A stretch of DNA of 64,000 nt. Source: Candidatus Rhabdochlamydia oedothoracis (GTDB taxonomy: Bacteria > Chlamydiota > Chlamydiia > Chlamydiales > Rhabdochlamydiaceae). The first letter of the stretch is position 1. Each line of letters starts with the position of its first letter. Under the pieces are notes generated by a model. The model was not told the origin of the DNA. It made no database searches and saw only the letters and a program-made list of their open reading frames with translations. The position numbers were made by a program, and so were the translations under genes. This document shows, piece after piece, positions 21,501 through 30,207 of this stretch. The stretch covers positions 1,302,001-1,366,000 of the forward strand of contig NZ_CP075587.1 of assembly GCF_019453995.1 (NCBI RefSeq), written 5' to 3'.

Positions 21501-23036
21501 TTAGAGTTCTGGCAGGCCCTGCATATTAATGGGCTCATCGACTGCGGTCATTTGTTTAAACTGTTTGCCTAAGTAAAAAGCAGATGGGATCCAAGCGACT
21601 AAAATAAGAAATAAAATGCCAGCTACAAAAGGAGCCGAAAGAGCCACACTTCCCATCAAAATAATAAATACCTGATAGACTAATGAAGAACCAGACTTGC
21701 CTAAACTTGAACCTAGACCATCAATTGCAGCTTTGCCTTTGAGTTTAGATTCGCTGTTAAGAGGTAAAAAAGCTACTTCTTTAGAAGCGTCAAATACCGA
21801 ATATTTGCAAGCTTTGCTTAAACAATTTTGCAAAGATCCGCAGTACACTGCCATCGCAAAAGGAGCTAACCCAAAAACAGCTGCTGAAAAAGCTGCCAAT
21901 GAATCAGCGCAAAACATAAAAGTAAAAAAACCAACAGCGGTTAGCGTCATGATCATTGGCGTGATAACTGCTGTAAAAGTCCAACCAAGTCTTGTAATTA
22001 AAACAGAAAAAAATAAAGCCCCACAGGTAGCTAATATACCGATTCCGACAGTTATTTTATTCATATGCTCAAGCATGACATTAGGGTCGCTAAATAAAGT
22101 TGCTAATTGAGACTTCCATAAGACATCTGTGAGGTTAATGCTAATGTTATAGCCTAAAACAATGATAGCAAGAGGAACCAAATACCTAGAGCAAAGAATG
22201 TATTTTACACTCTCTCTAATGGAAAGTTGCTCTTTGATTTCTTGCTTGATCAAACAAGGCTCGTTTCTTTCTTTATCGGTTAATACATAGCGATTAATCC
22301 AAGCATAAATGCCCATGCAAGCAATTCCTAAAGCCACGATTAATAAAATAAGCTGATAGATTGTTTGGCTCCAAGGATTTTCCTTCGTAGGCAAAAAAGA
22401 AAAAGCAAAGGGTTTACTAAAAATTAAAGCTAAAGATCCTCCTAAGATGGGGGCTATATTTGAACCTATATTTAAAATTCCATATGTTCTCTTTGCTTCA
22501 CCTACACATGTTACATCATTTACAAAGCCCCAGTAGATTACTGCCAATAATAAAGTAGCCCAAAGCTCTGAAACTATATAAAAAGAGGTAAAAATCCAGT
22601 TGCGTATTAAAGCTATTAAGCCTTGAAATCCTTCTGGTAAAACAGTAGACAACCAGTTCCCTAATGTGTGTAAGTGCAATTTTTCGCTGTTTGGATATAA
22701 AACAAAGGCAAATACAAGAAAATAGGCAAGAAAACTGGAAATGGTAATATAAAAGACGGCTGATTTATTAAAATAACGATTTAAGCGAGTATACAACCAA
22801 GTAGCTCCAACCGCAGCTGGGAAAATTCCCCACACCTTAATAAAAGGGATTACCTCTGCTCCTGAATGCTTTGCTGTTAGAATAACCGCATCTTTTAAAT
22901 TCCTTAGGACGCTGTAACTTACACAAATCAGAAACAGCAAAAGTAACATGGAAAGAACTTTTTTAAGTTCAGAGCGATGAACAGGCCAAAAAATACTCCT
23001 TAAAGTACCGAATGCTTTTACTTTTTTTTTTGCCAT
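21501..23036 (-). CDS. ATP/ADP (nucleotide) translocase, Npt/Tlc family
   Basis: A ~511-aa, eleven-to-twelve-helix carrier of the Tlc family typical of intracellular chlamydiae and rickettsiae. It shows the family signatures FWPVHRSELKKVLSMLLLLF near the N-terminus, SYSVLRNLKDAVILTAKHSG, and VYCGSLQNCLSKACKYSVFD followed by DASKEVAFLPLNSESKLKGK. Such proteins exchange host ATP for bacterial ADP or import other nucleotides. The subtype (Npt1 antiporter or Npt2-like importer) cannot be fixed by eye, though the preserved charged residues suit Npt1. The start at 23036 has AAAAGG five bases upstream and is preferred to the ATG at 23093. Confidence 0.94.
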   Translation of the reverse strand: MAKKKVKAFGTLRSIFWPVHRSELKKVLSMLLLLFLICVSYSVLRNLKDAVILTAKHSGAEVIPFIKVWGIFPAAVGATWLYTRLNRYFNKSAVFYITISSFLAYFLVFAFVLYPNSEKLHLHTLGNWLSTVLPEGFQGLIALIRNWIFTSFYIVSELWATLLLAVIYWGFVNDVTCVGEAKRTYGILNIGSNIAPILGGSLALIFSKPFAFSFLPTKENPWSQTIYQLILLIVALGIACMGIYAWINRYVLTDKERNEPCLIKQEIKEQLSIRESVKYILCSRYLVPLAIIVLGYNISINLTDVLWKSQLATLFSDPNVMLEHMNKITVGIGILATCGALFFSVLITRLGWTFTAVITPMIMTLTAVGFFTFMFCADSLAAFSAAVFGLAPFAMAVYCGSLQNCLSKACKYSVFDASKEVAFLPLNSESKLKGKAAIDGLGSSLGKSGSSLVYQVFIILMGSVALSAPFVAGILFLILVAWIPSAFYLGKQFKQMTAVDEPINMQGLPEL

Positions 23037-23201
23037 AAACCTTTTAATAAGAGACTGTAAAATCCTCTGAAAGAGAGTTTTTTGCAATCTCAAATCCGAG
23101 ATTTTATAAAAATCGTTAGTTTTTATCTAACACTTTTTTCTTGTTTCTTTTTATTTTAATATATATAGTTATAAATTGTATTTTTAACCAAATTAAAATC
23201 T

Positions 23202-23633
23202 ATGTGTCGTAAACTAAACCAACATCTTCATGGACTCTTCTCTCATACTAGCAATCGCTTGTGTTTGTCTGAGGAAAAAGGAGGGATGCTTCTTTTGAAT
23301 CCTTTTGAAGAATCTTCAGGTTTAACTATATCAGAAGACGAAAAATATGTTTATATAGAAGCTTATGTCCCCGGTATTAAATCAGAAGAAATAGAGCTTT
23401 CTCTAAAACAGAACATTCTTTGGATTAAAGCTGTTAAAAAAGAAGAAGTAAAAGACAATAAAAGAAAGTTTTACCAAAAGGCCACTAGCTCCTTTTCTTA
23501 CAGCATTCCCCTTCCTAGCGCTGTAGACGAAACAAAAAGTCCAGAAGCTATATGTAAGAACGGAATAGTAAAAATAAAATTTCATAGAAAAAAAATTCAA
23601 CCCTCCAAAAAAATTTCTATACAAGCCCTTTAA
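23202..23633 (+). CDS. Small heat-shock protein (Hsp20 family)
   Basis: A 143-aa protein with an alpha-crystallin domain over residues ~37-140: SEDEKYVYIEAYVPGIKSEE, then IELSLKQNILWIKAVKKEE and the closing AICKNGIVKIKFHRK (the A-x-x-x-NGVL-like signature). It is a holdase chaperone protecting unfolding proteins in the cytosol. It is followed by a strong terminator, so it is probably transcribed alone. Start ATG at 23202 has no strong ribosome binding site. Confidence 0.9.
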   Translation: MCRKLNQHLHGLFSHTSNRLCLSEEKGGMLLLNPFEESSGLTISEDEKYVYIEAYVPGIKSEEIELSLKQNILWIKAVKKEEVKDNKRKFYQKATSSFSYSIPLPSAVDETKSPEAICKNGIVKIKFHRKKIQPSKKISIQAL

Positions 23634-23648
23634 TTTTGGGCTTTTTTT
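23622..23648 (+). terminator. Rho-independent terminator after hsp20
   Basis: AAGCCC and GGGCTT form a stem around TTTAATTTT and are followed by a run of T; the stem overlaps the hsp20 stop region. Confidence 0.85.
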
Positions 23649-23737
23649 CCATTTTCTAAAGATAAAAAATGTTATTTTTAAAAGAGTGACTTCTGCTAAG
23701 ATAAGCCTCTGCCAAATCACATTTTAACTGGTATTTT

Positions 23738-24412
23738 ATGGCTGAATCTTCTGACACGCACGTATTTATTTTATTAGGCCCTCCTGGAGCTGGAAAAGGA
23801 ACTCAAGCAAAGAATTTATCTCAATATTTCCACCTCACTCATATTTCAACAGGAGATTTACTTAGAAAACAAATTCATCAAAAGACAGAGTTTGGTAAAG
23901 CGGTAGATGTCTACATGCAGAGTGGCCAATTAGTTCCAGATGAAATGATTTTACATATGCTATTTGAAAGAATCTCTGCGGCAGATTGCAAGAAAGGCTA
24001 TATTTTAGATGGATTCCCTCGAACATTAACTCAAGCTGAAAAATTACAAGCTTATTTTACACAAAATAAAATTGAGCCATTTGTTTTTAATCTAGATTTA
24101 AGCGATCAAGAGATTATTAGACGGTTGCAAGACCGTCTGATTTGCATAAAGTGCCATACTCCTTATCATCTATTTAATTCTCCACCCAAAAAAGCAGGTA
24201 TTTGCGATAGATGTCATGCACACTTAACTTATCGATCTGATGATCAACCTGAAGTGGTTAGCAAACGCCTGCAAATATATCATGAGCAAACAGCTCCTTT
24301 AATTATGTATTACAAAGAACTTAAATTGCTTCATACCATTGATTGTAATCACACCGAGAAAGAGATTTTTCATCAAATGTTTCTCTACTTAAATAGATCT
24401 TTCTCATCGTAA
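23738..24412 (+). CDS. adk: Adenylate kinase
   Basis: A 224-aa enzyme interconverting ATP + AMP and 2 ADP. The P-loop LLGPPGAGKGTQAKNLS, the AMP-binding HISTGDLLRKQI, and LDGFPRTLTQAEKL are all present, together with a long LID domain carrying a four-cysteine zinc site (CIKCHTPYH ... CDRCHAHL). Close to the nucleotide translocase gene it fits energy parasitism, though the two are not co-transcribed. Its end faces the DMT transporter gene with one base between the stops. Confidence 0.96.
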   Translation: MAESSDTHVFILLGPPGAGKGTQAKNLSQYFHLTHISTGDLLRKQIHQKTEFGKAVDVYMQSGQLVPDEMILHMLFERISAADCKKGYILDGFPRTLTQAEKLQAYFTQNKIEPFVFNLDLSDQEIIRRLQDRLICIKCHTPYHLFNSPPKKAGICDRCHAHLTYRSDDQPEVVSKRLQIYHEQTAPLIMYYKELKLLHTIDCNHTEKEIFHQMFLYLNRSFSS

Positions 24413-24413
24413 C

Positions 24414-25322
24414 TTAAGAAATAAAGCGCTTTTTCCCATAGAACTGAATAACGCTGCCTATAATGACCAAAGCAAGACCCAGACCGGAGCATAAGTTAGG
24501 CAACCGGTTAAAAACAAGCCAGTCAAATAATCCTGAAAACAGAAGGGCTATATAAGAGAAAGGGGCTAAAATGGATGGCCTAGCATATCGGTAAGCAAAT
24601 CCACGAAAAGACTGGTTAAAAATGCTTGTAACCCCCATACCTAATAAAACCCATGCATGCACAAGGCTACTTGTATGTCCATAAGTACTAGTCTGAAATA
24701 ATTCTCCCGAAAAAAGGTAAAGAACTCCAGTAAAAATAGAACAGAGAAAAAATAAGAAAAATAATGTGCTTTGTTGAGGAGCATGATGCACTTGATGAAA
24801 GTAGATTACTTGAGAACCTGCTAAAGCTACTGGAATTAGGAATCCTACTAAGCTAATCCTACTAATTACTCCAAGGTCTGGCTGTAAAATACAAAGTACC
24901 CCTATAAAAGAAATTACGATACTAAATAAAGTAAGCATATTTAGACGCTGTCTATGAAAAAGGCTTTCAAATATTAAAATAAACAAGGGTGAAGTACTTT
25001 GTAAAACAGCTGCATCAAGTAAAGATTGCTGGTTTAAAAAATAAAAAAAAGAATACTGATACACAAGCACACAACTGCTACGCAGCCATTGTATTCTCCA
25101 ATTTCTTGCTTGCCAAAGTTGAACAACAGAATATTTTGTTAGAGAAAATGGTAAAAGCAATATAAAGGGAATGGCAAATCGTAAAAATGTGATTAAGAAA
25201 AAAGGAGTATTATCCAATCCAAACTTAGAAAACAACCCAAAGAGAGAGGACCCAATAGTTGAAAGTAAGATGTATGCCACCCCTTTTATAAAATCTTGGT
25301 CAAAAGATTTTGCTGTAGACAT
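24414..25322 (-). CDS. DMT-superfamily (EamA) transporter
   Basis: A ~302-aa, ten-helix transporter with two EamA repeats. Helix 1 is KGVAYILLSTIGSSLFGLFS; the repeat signatures ITFLRFAIPFILLLPF and QSTSPLFILIFESLFHRQRL suit the family, as does the C-terminal ILAPFSYIALLFSGLFDWLV. The substrate is unknown. I prefer the ATG at 25322 with AAGG upstream over a GTG at 25358. It differs clearly from the DMT protein at 8361, so these are not recent duplicates. Upstream lies a degraded ammonia-lyase gene. Confidence 0.85.
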   Translation of the reverse strand: MSTAKSFDQDFIKGVAYILLSTIGSSLFGLFSKFGLDNTPFFLITFLRFAIPFILLLPFSLTKYSVVQLWQARNWRIQWLRSSCVLVYQYSFFYFLNQQSLLDAAVLQSTSPLFILIFESLFHRQRLNMLTLFSIVISFIGVLCILQPDLGVISRISLVGFLIPVALAGSQVIYFHQVHHAPQQSTLFFLFFLCSIFTGVLYLFSGELFQTSTYGHTSSLVHAWVLLGMGVTSIFNQSFRGFAYRYARPSILAPFSYIALLFSGLFDWLVFNRLPNLCSGLGLALVIIGSVIQFYGKKRFIS

Positions 25323-25400
25323 ATGCGAAGACCTTGAAGAGAAATGTTTAATCTTCACTTCTATACAAGACTCTAGTTATCCTCTCAAGATAAAACCCCT

Positions 25401-25560
25401 CTATTCCTTCATAAATGGTATTCTTACCTGTATTTTTTCCACTTCTTGTAGCAAAGCCCCAGTTTTAATGATCTCTGCTAACTTATTCTAAATAATCGGT
25501 TAGGCATTGATCTGTCGATAAATAAGGAACATATTTACGCACCATGTTAACCTCAGTTTT
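25401..25560 (-). pseudogene. Ammonia-lyase (HAL/PAL) C-terminal piece
   Basis: Minus-strand sequence MVRKYVPYLSTDQCL, then after a one-base frameshift LAEIIKTGALLQEVEKI, resembles the C-terminus of histidine/aromatic ammonia-lyases. It is separated from the rest of the gene (26101-26700 and 29562-29945) by mobile DNA. Confidence 0.6.
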
Positions 25561-26100
25561 GGGTTTTCTAGAAAATAACTAGCTCTAAACTTTCCTTATC
25601 AGACATCTTAATACGAGGCTTTTTAGGTTGCTTCGTATAAGCCGCAATTGCACAAAGCGTATTAACCAAAAAATTGCTTATTGATCTATGTCTTGTATGT
25701 TCAATCTGGGATATATTTTTTATTCGACAAAATATCGGCTACAGAAACGTCTGATGTATTTCCAGGTGTTAATTGAAAAGCTAGAATTTCTCCTACTTCA
25801 TTAAGTATTAAATGAAGTTTAATTCCCAAGAACCATCCTGCTCCTGTTTTCCCATTTTTGCAAATCTTGTAAAAACTTTATTTCTCCTAATTCTTTTGTT
25901 ATGGCAAACTTGTATCTTTTTTGAGTCAATAAAGCTAATTCCAGTAATTTTACCTTTGTTATGTAAAAGATAAGCGAATAGGGGGATAAAAATATTTTTT
26001 ACAAAGTAAACAAATCTGCTGTAGCTAATAAGAGTAGGAAACTCTTTACGGAGATGAACCATTACATAACTGCAACTGAGGTTGTTAAACACCTCTCTTG
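25561..26100 (-). pseudogene. IS982-family transposase remnant
   Basis: The frame includes EFPTLISYSRFVYFVKNIFI, ITGISFIDSKKIQVCHNKRI and, after frameshifts, [14 protein letters not shown], all typical of IS982 transposases. The N-terminus is missing and the frame is broken in at least two places. It is inserted in the ammonia-lyase pseudogene. Confidence 0.8.
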
Positions 26101-26700
26101 TAGCACTACTTAAAAGGTTTGCACCCCTAATTTCGGCAGCCTGTACTCCACATAGCAGTTCAAAAGCTAATACATAACAGCTATTTTCAGAAATTTCTTG
26201 AGCTATTCGACCCGCAATAAGTCCCAAAGAAACAATATCTTGAAAATCTCCAGTTGAGGTGAGCGACTGAATGGATACGGGATTGCATAAAGAACGGTTT
26301 TTAGCTGCTAAAGAAGTTGTCATAAACTGCCCTCCCATTAACCCTAATCGCAAACCCAGATTTTCCAAACATAAAAAAGCAGGTAACTAATTGCTATGAT
26401 TTTTATCCATGAATCGGTCAATACGCTTGTCAGAAAGATTAGATTATGAAATATCTAGTGGTGCTCACAAAGAATCAAAGCATTATCATTACTTGAATTT
26501 AACTCATTTGTTACTAGCCGCTGAATCCATTCAAGGTTTTCTCGAATAGGTCCGATAATTTGAGGTGTACAACGAATGGAATAAGCATCCTCAATAGGTG
26601 CTTGAGTAGCCATTGGTTGTGTATGCGCATAAGACTTTAGCTGTTCTTCAACAGATTTTTCATCCACCGCCATTTGTGAATCTTGTAAAATGGTCCAAAT
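26101..26700 (-). pseudogene. Ammonia-lyase (HAL/PAL) central piece
   Basis: Two frames carry family blocks in the right order: IEDAYSIRCTPQIIGPIREN (the QDxYSxRCxPQ motif), then NLSDKRIDRFMDKN, and GGQFMTTSLAAKNRSLCNPV with SIQSLTSTGDFQDIVSLGL. Stops and frameshifts lie between 26370 and 26455. The MIO-forming Ala-Ser-Gly region is not found. The enzyme would have deaminated histidine or an aromatic amino acid. The 140 bases to the right (26701-26839) hold no recognisable gene. Confidence 0.75.
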
Positions 26701-26839
26701 ATTTTTAGCGGTTATCTATTGACCTTGATGCGGCTTTTGCTCGTTTACAAATGGATGAAAAGGTTTCTTTTTTACCTTTAAACCCTCAAAAGTTAAACAA
26801 GAAATCACATCATAAGTTTTAATAGACCTCTTTCAAAAC

Positions 26840-27050
26840 CCATTAACATAGCTCCAGATTATAAATGCCCGCAATTAGATTGAACCGAAGACCAAACCTT
26901 TTTCGTCTATTTCTATAACGATCAGCTAAAATTTTGAATCGCTTAAGCAGACCAATAGCATTTTCATTAATTACACTTTCTTTGGAAAGGAATTGATTAT
27001 TTTTTTTGTCTTGTTTTGTTAAAGGATTTTTCTTGCTTCTTCTTTTAGAG
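26840..27050 (-). pseudogene. IS5-like (DDE_Tnp_4) transposase C-terminal remnant
   Basis: Minus strand reads VINENAIGLLKRFKILADRY followed by RNRRKRFGLRFNLIAGIYNL, matching the remnant at 3804-4040. Only the C-terminal third is left. Confidence 0.72.
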
Positions 27051-27127
27051 CCTGTTTAAAATCTTTTCAAAAGTGAGGATATTCTGGAGAAAGATTTGCA
27101 AAGAGTGTACAGGAAATATTAGAATAT
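27051..27127 (-). mobile_element. IS5 (IS1031-like) fragment
   Basis: The terminal repeat GAGCCTGTTTAAAATCTTTT is joined by deletion to an internal part of the transposase gene (GATATTCTGGAGAAAGATTT). It ends at the TA where a MITE begins. Confidence 0.7.
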
Positions 27128-27128
27128 A

Positions 27129-27231
27129 GTAGTGCCAATTCAAACGGTTAGCTTAATGGGGTTCAAGTCAACGACTTGAAACTTGTCGTTAATCCTATAT
27201 TTTTCTATACGATTGAATCGGAACCACTATA
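27129..27231 (+). mobile_element. IS630-derived MITE, copy 2 (103 bp)
   Basis: Starts GTAGTGCCAATTCAAACGG and ends GATTGAATCGGAACCACTATA, flanked on both sides by TA. The two ends match those of the 1106-bp IS630 element, here adjoining it directly, and the transposase gene is absent. Confidence 0.82.
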
Positions 27232-27244
27232 TACTAGTGCCGAT

Positions 27245-28279
27245 TCAAACGGCTAGCTTAATGGGATTTAAGTCAACGACTTGAAACTTGTCGTTTATCC
27301 TACATTTCAAAATATCTGTTATTTTCGGTATCTCTTCTAAGAAGAATCCTCTAATTGCCTGAAAAAAAGTCACCGACGTTTCGTAATATCGATTGTATAC
27401 CTTCTTTTCCTTTAAGATCTTCCACAAGCGTTCAATAGGATTCAAATTCGGCGAATAAGAAGGGAGATAGTGCACTTTAATCTTAGAAGACATCAGAAAC
27501 TCTTCTAGTTTCTTATTTTTGTTTGATCTCGCATTATCCAAAATTACATGAATAATTCGAGCCTCTGTCTGTTTTTCTAGCTTCTTGAAAAAATCGAGCA
27601 TTGCATCGGCATCAACTGTCTTATATTCCTCTGTAACAATCTTCATTCCTGTCAGGCAAAGAGCTCCAGCAAAATGCAATCGCAATTGTTTCCCGGATGT
27701 CTGCAAAGTCTTTTGAACGCCTTTTTTGATCCATCCACATACGGCTTGGGACTGATGTTCAGGATGCACAGCATCTATGAAATAGATCTCTTCATCAGGG
27801 TTTAAGGTCTCCTTTAAAACCATATATTGTTCTATGAAAATTCGTTGTTTTTCAGGATCTAATTTCCCAGGAATCTTTTTAGGACGTTTATAAACAAATC
27901 CGTGCTGTATGAGCCAATCTGTCATGCCACTTCGGGAATATTTTATCCCATATTGCTCATGCACATAAGCTATGATCCCTTTGACTTTAAGATAGGTCTT
28001 TTCCTGTAGGTGTTTTAGTAGAGACTCTGTTTGGTCTTGTGAAAGTTTTGATTTGCTACCGCCTCGAGGGCTATTTCCAGTTTTATTTTCGGAATCATAT
28101 TCTCTGAGGTATTCCTGAACAGTGATAGGGCTTATCCGAAGTGCTTTAGCAAGATTTTTTGTTGAGATACCCTCATCATAGCCCAAAATTACACAAAGCC
28201 TATTCCGTTCAGAATAGTCTTTTGGATGCTTTAACTTGTGTTCTAAGTCAGCTATCTGGCTAGGGGTCAGTTTTTTCAT
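27245..28279 (-). CDS. IS630-family transposase
   Basis: A 344-aa transposase with N-terminal helix-turn-helix (LRISPITVQEYLREYDSENK), a winged-helix linker (YGIKYSRSGMTDWLIQHGF) and a DDE_3 core: IYFIDAVHPEHQS, HVILDNARSNKNK and LPSYSPNLNPIERLWKILKE supply D, D and E. The ATG at 28279 is chosen over a TTG at 28303. The coding sequence is complete and nearly identical to 32573-33607, so it may be active and could mobilise the MITEs that share its ends. Its own upstream sequence is now cut by IS30. Confidence 0.9.
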   Translation of the reverse strand: MKKLTPSQIADLEHKLKHPKDYSERNRLCVILGYDEGISTKNLAKALRISPITVQEYLREYDSENKTGNSPRGGSKSKLSQDQTESLLKHLQEKTYLKVKGIIAYVHEQYGIKYSRSGMTDWLIQHGFVYKRPKKIPGKLDPEKQRIFIEQYMVLKETLNPDEEIYFIDAVHPEHQSQAVCGWIKKGVQKTLQTSGKQLRLHFAGALCLTGMKIVTEEYKTVDADAMLDFFKKLEKQTEARIIHVILDNARSNKNKKLEEFLMSSKIKVHYLPSYSPNLNPIERLWKILKEKKVYNRYYETSVTFFQAIRGFFLEEIPKITDILKCRINDKFQVVDLNPIKLAV

Positions 28280-28305
28280 ACTCAATAGCTTAACACAAAA
28301 CAAAA

Positions 28306-29445
28306 AGTCTTTTCAAGTTTGAAGTGCACAGAAGAATTAAAAAAAGAATAGGCAGGCGATGAAAGAATCTCTATTGTGATTTTTAACAATCAAACACAAG
28401 GAGAGACCTTGCCTAAAGGCTACCATCACCTAACCTATGACCAAAGATGTCAGATTTATATTTTAAAAGCTAGAGGAGATACATCTAGCTCAATAGCAAA
28501 CATTCTAAAAGTTCATCATAGCACTATTAGTAGGGAACTTAAGAGAAATAAAGGGCAACGAGGATACCGTCATCAGCAAGCTCAAGAAAAAGCATTTCTT
28601 AGAAAAAATTCTCAGCCCAATAAAAAAATGACTCCTCAAATAGTTACCCGTATTGAAGAAAAAATCAAGTTGCAATGGAGCCCTATACAAATATCCGGAT
28701 GGCTTAAAAGACATGGTAAAGAACATGTTAGTCATGAGACCATCTATAATCATATCTGGAAAGATAAACGACAGGGAGGACAGCTTTATAGAGAGCTCCG
28801 TCATCGAGGGAAAAAATATAACAAGCAGAGAAAGGGAGCTTCTGGAAGAGGGAACATGCCTGGTCGTATAGATATTAAGCAACGGCCTTGTATTGTAGAA
28901 AAAAAGACTCGTTTAGGAGACTGGGAACTAGATACAGTCATAGGGGCAGGACATAAAGGCGTAATTGTATCAATGGTAGAAAGAACTTCCAAGCTAACTA
29001 AGCTCGCCAAAGTTTCTCATAAAACTGCAGAGGAAGTAAGTCAAGCGTTAATTGAACAACTTAAACCTATCAAAGATTTTGTACACACATTAACAGCAGA
29101 CAACGGAAAAGAATTTGCCTATCACCAAATGGTTAGTTTCGAGCTAGAGACAGACTTCTACTTTGCAACGCCCTACCATTCTTGGGAAAGAGGCTTAAAT
29201 GAGCATACAAACGGACTAGTTAGGCAATATTTTCCTAAAATACAAAGCTTTTTAGATACGACTTCCAAGGATATAGAAAGGGTGGAAACTTTACTAAATA
29301 ACAGACCTAGAAAGGCTCTCAACTTCGAAACTCCACTAGAAGTGTTTACGAGATTATCTACAAACATGCTATGCTCGGGTGCACAATAGATGTTTTTTCA
29401 AGTATTTATATGTTCTTTTTTGTGCACTTCAAGGTTGAAAGGGCC
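28306..29445 (+). mobile_element. Complete IS30-family element, copy B (1140 bp)
   Basis: Terminal repeats as in copy A; AAA flanks both ends as a 3-bp target duplication inside the IS630. This copy defines the element ends, because the uninterrupted IS630 at 33607-33667 shows the empty site. Confidence 0.94.
28376..29389 (+). CDS. IS30-family transposase
   Basis: A 337-aa protein with GTG start, identical to the transposase at 4118-5131 except for Ile in place of Thr in QYFPKIQSF. The HTH and the three catalytic acids (GDWELDTVIG, TADNGKEFA, GLNEHTNGLV) are intact, so it appears functional. Confidence 0.93.
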   Translation: MIFNNQTQGETLPKGYHHLTYDQRCQIYILKARGDTSSSIANILKVHHSTISRELKRNKGQRGYRHQQAQEKAFLRKNSQPNKKMTPQIVTRIEEKIKLQWSPIQISGWLKRHGKEHVSHETIYNHIWKDKRQGGQLYRELRHRGKKYNKQRKGASGRGNMPGRIDIKQRPCIVEKKTRLGDWELDTVIGAGHKGVIVSMVERTSKLTKLAKVSHKTAEEVSQALIEQLKPIKDFVHTLTADNGKEFAYHQMVSFELETDFYFATPYHSWERGLNEHTNGLVRQYFPKIQSFLDTTSKDIERVETLLNNRPRKALNFETPLEVFTRLSTNMLCSGAQ

Positions 29446-29484
29446 AAATATTTTTCTATCCGATTGAATCGGAACCACTATATA

Positions 29485-29561
29485 TTATCAAAAGTTGGCA
29501 AAAAGAACCAAAAAGTTTTAGAATTAATCCATTCCATCACACTTTGGGACTAAACATCTTA
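29485..29561 (+). pseudogene. IS481-like transposase tail
   Basis: Reads IIKSWQKEPKSFRINPFHHT then LGLNI and stop, the C-terminus of the rve-type transposase seen at 1-345. It abuts the ammonia-lyase N-terminal piece. Confidence 0.65.
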
Positions 29562-29945
29562 GAGATCCTTTTGAAGGAATACAAGGGAGAATCCCAGCAT
29601 TATACATTTGCACTAATTTATCAAAATTAGTCCAAGAAATAGCAGAAGTGCTCCGAGCTAGAGAATTCAATCTTGTGAAAATAGTAGCTCTTACTATGTG
29701 ATCATCCAGATAAGAGCCTACATTTGTTGCAACCGCAGAAATTAAATTCTCTTGCAACTGCCTAGCAGAGCTAATTGGTGATAACTTCTCGAATAGTGTA
29801 TGAAAGCGATTCATCGTAAAAATAGACTACACCTATTCCTTTCATGATTTGGAAAATCCATCTTAAAGTAGGGTTTGCCACTTCCTTACTCAGCTGATTT
29901 AAGTAAAGTACTTTCTTTGTACTTTCAGTTGCTCTCTTAACCTAA
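29562..29945 (-). pseudogene. Ammonia-lyase (HAL/PAL) N-terminal piece
   Basis: Minus-strand sequence holds SSARQLQENLISAVATNVGS, DDHIVRATIFTRLNSLARST and MYNAGILPCIPSKGSL, matching in order the LQxNL, VRxxxxxRxNSLA and NxGIxPxxPxKGS motifs of the family. It stops just before the Ala-Ser-Gly that makes the MIO cofactor, cut by the IS481 tail. Sequence further upstream to ~29945 could belong to it in another frame. Confidence 0.75.
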
Positions 29946-29989
29946 GATTATAAATCATTAAAAATAAAATCATTATCATCTTTCATCTC

Positions 29990-30137
29990 ATAGAAAGATT
30001 TGCAAAAAATGTGCAGAAAATATATAGGATGTATATTAGAAATAGTGTCGCAGGCTATGGAAAAATTGCGAAAGAAAACTACATACAAGCCTGAATATGA
30101 TGGCTTTATTGCTCTACTTTTGAAAAGATTTTAAACA
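29990..30137 (+). mobile_element. IS5 (IS1031-like) right-end remnant
   Basis: Degraded IS5 3' coding sequence (GAAAGATTTGCAAAAAATGT, then AAATTGCGAAAGAAAACTAC) ending in TTTTGAAAAGATTTTAAAC. The first part has lost most of the gene. Confidence 0.65.
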
Positions 30138-30207
30138 TCTTCTTAAGCTTTATATATAAAAATTTAATACATTTTTTAATAAATACAAAACCCACAGAGA
30201 AAATTTT

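Larger units (their letters stand above)
27234..29482 (-). mobile_element. IS630-family element interrupted by IS30 (copy 1)
   Basis: The IS630 runs from CTAGTGCCGATTCAAACGG at 27234 to CGGAACCACTATA at 29482, with TA on both sides. An IS30 (28306-29445) sits 34 bases from its right end and duplicated AAA on insertion; removing IS30 and one AAA gives exactly the length of the uninterrupted copy at 32562-33667 (1106 bp). The transposase gene is intact. Confidence 0.88.

Noticed and set aside
21697-22110. Plus-strand frame of 137 codons
   Set aside because: Antisense shadow of the ATP/ADP translocase gene.
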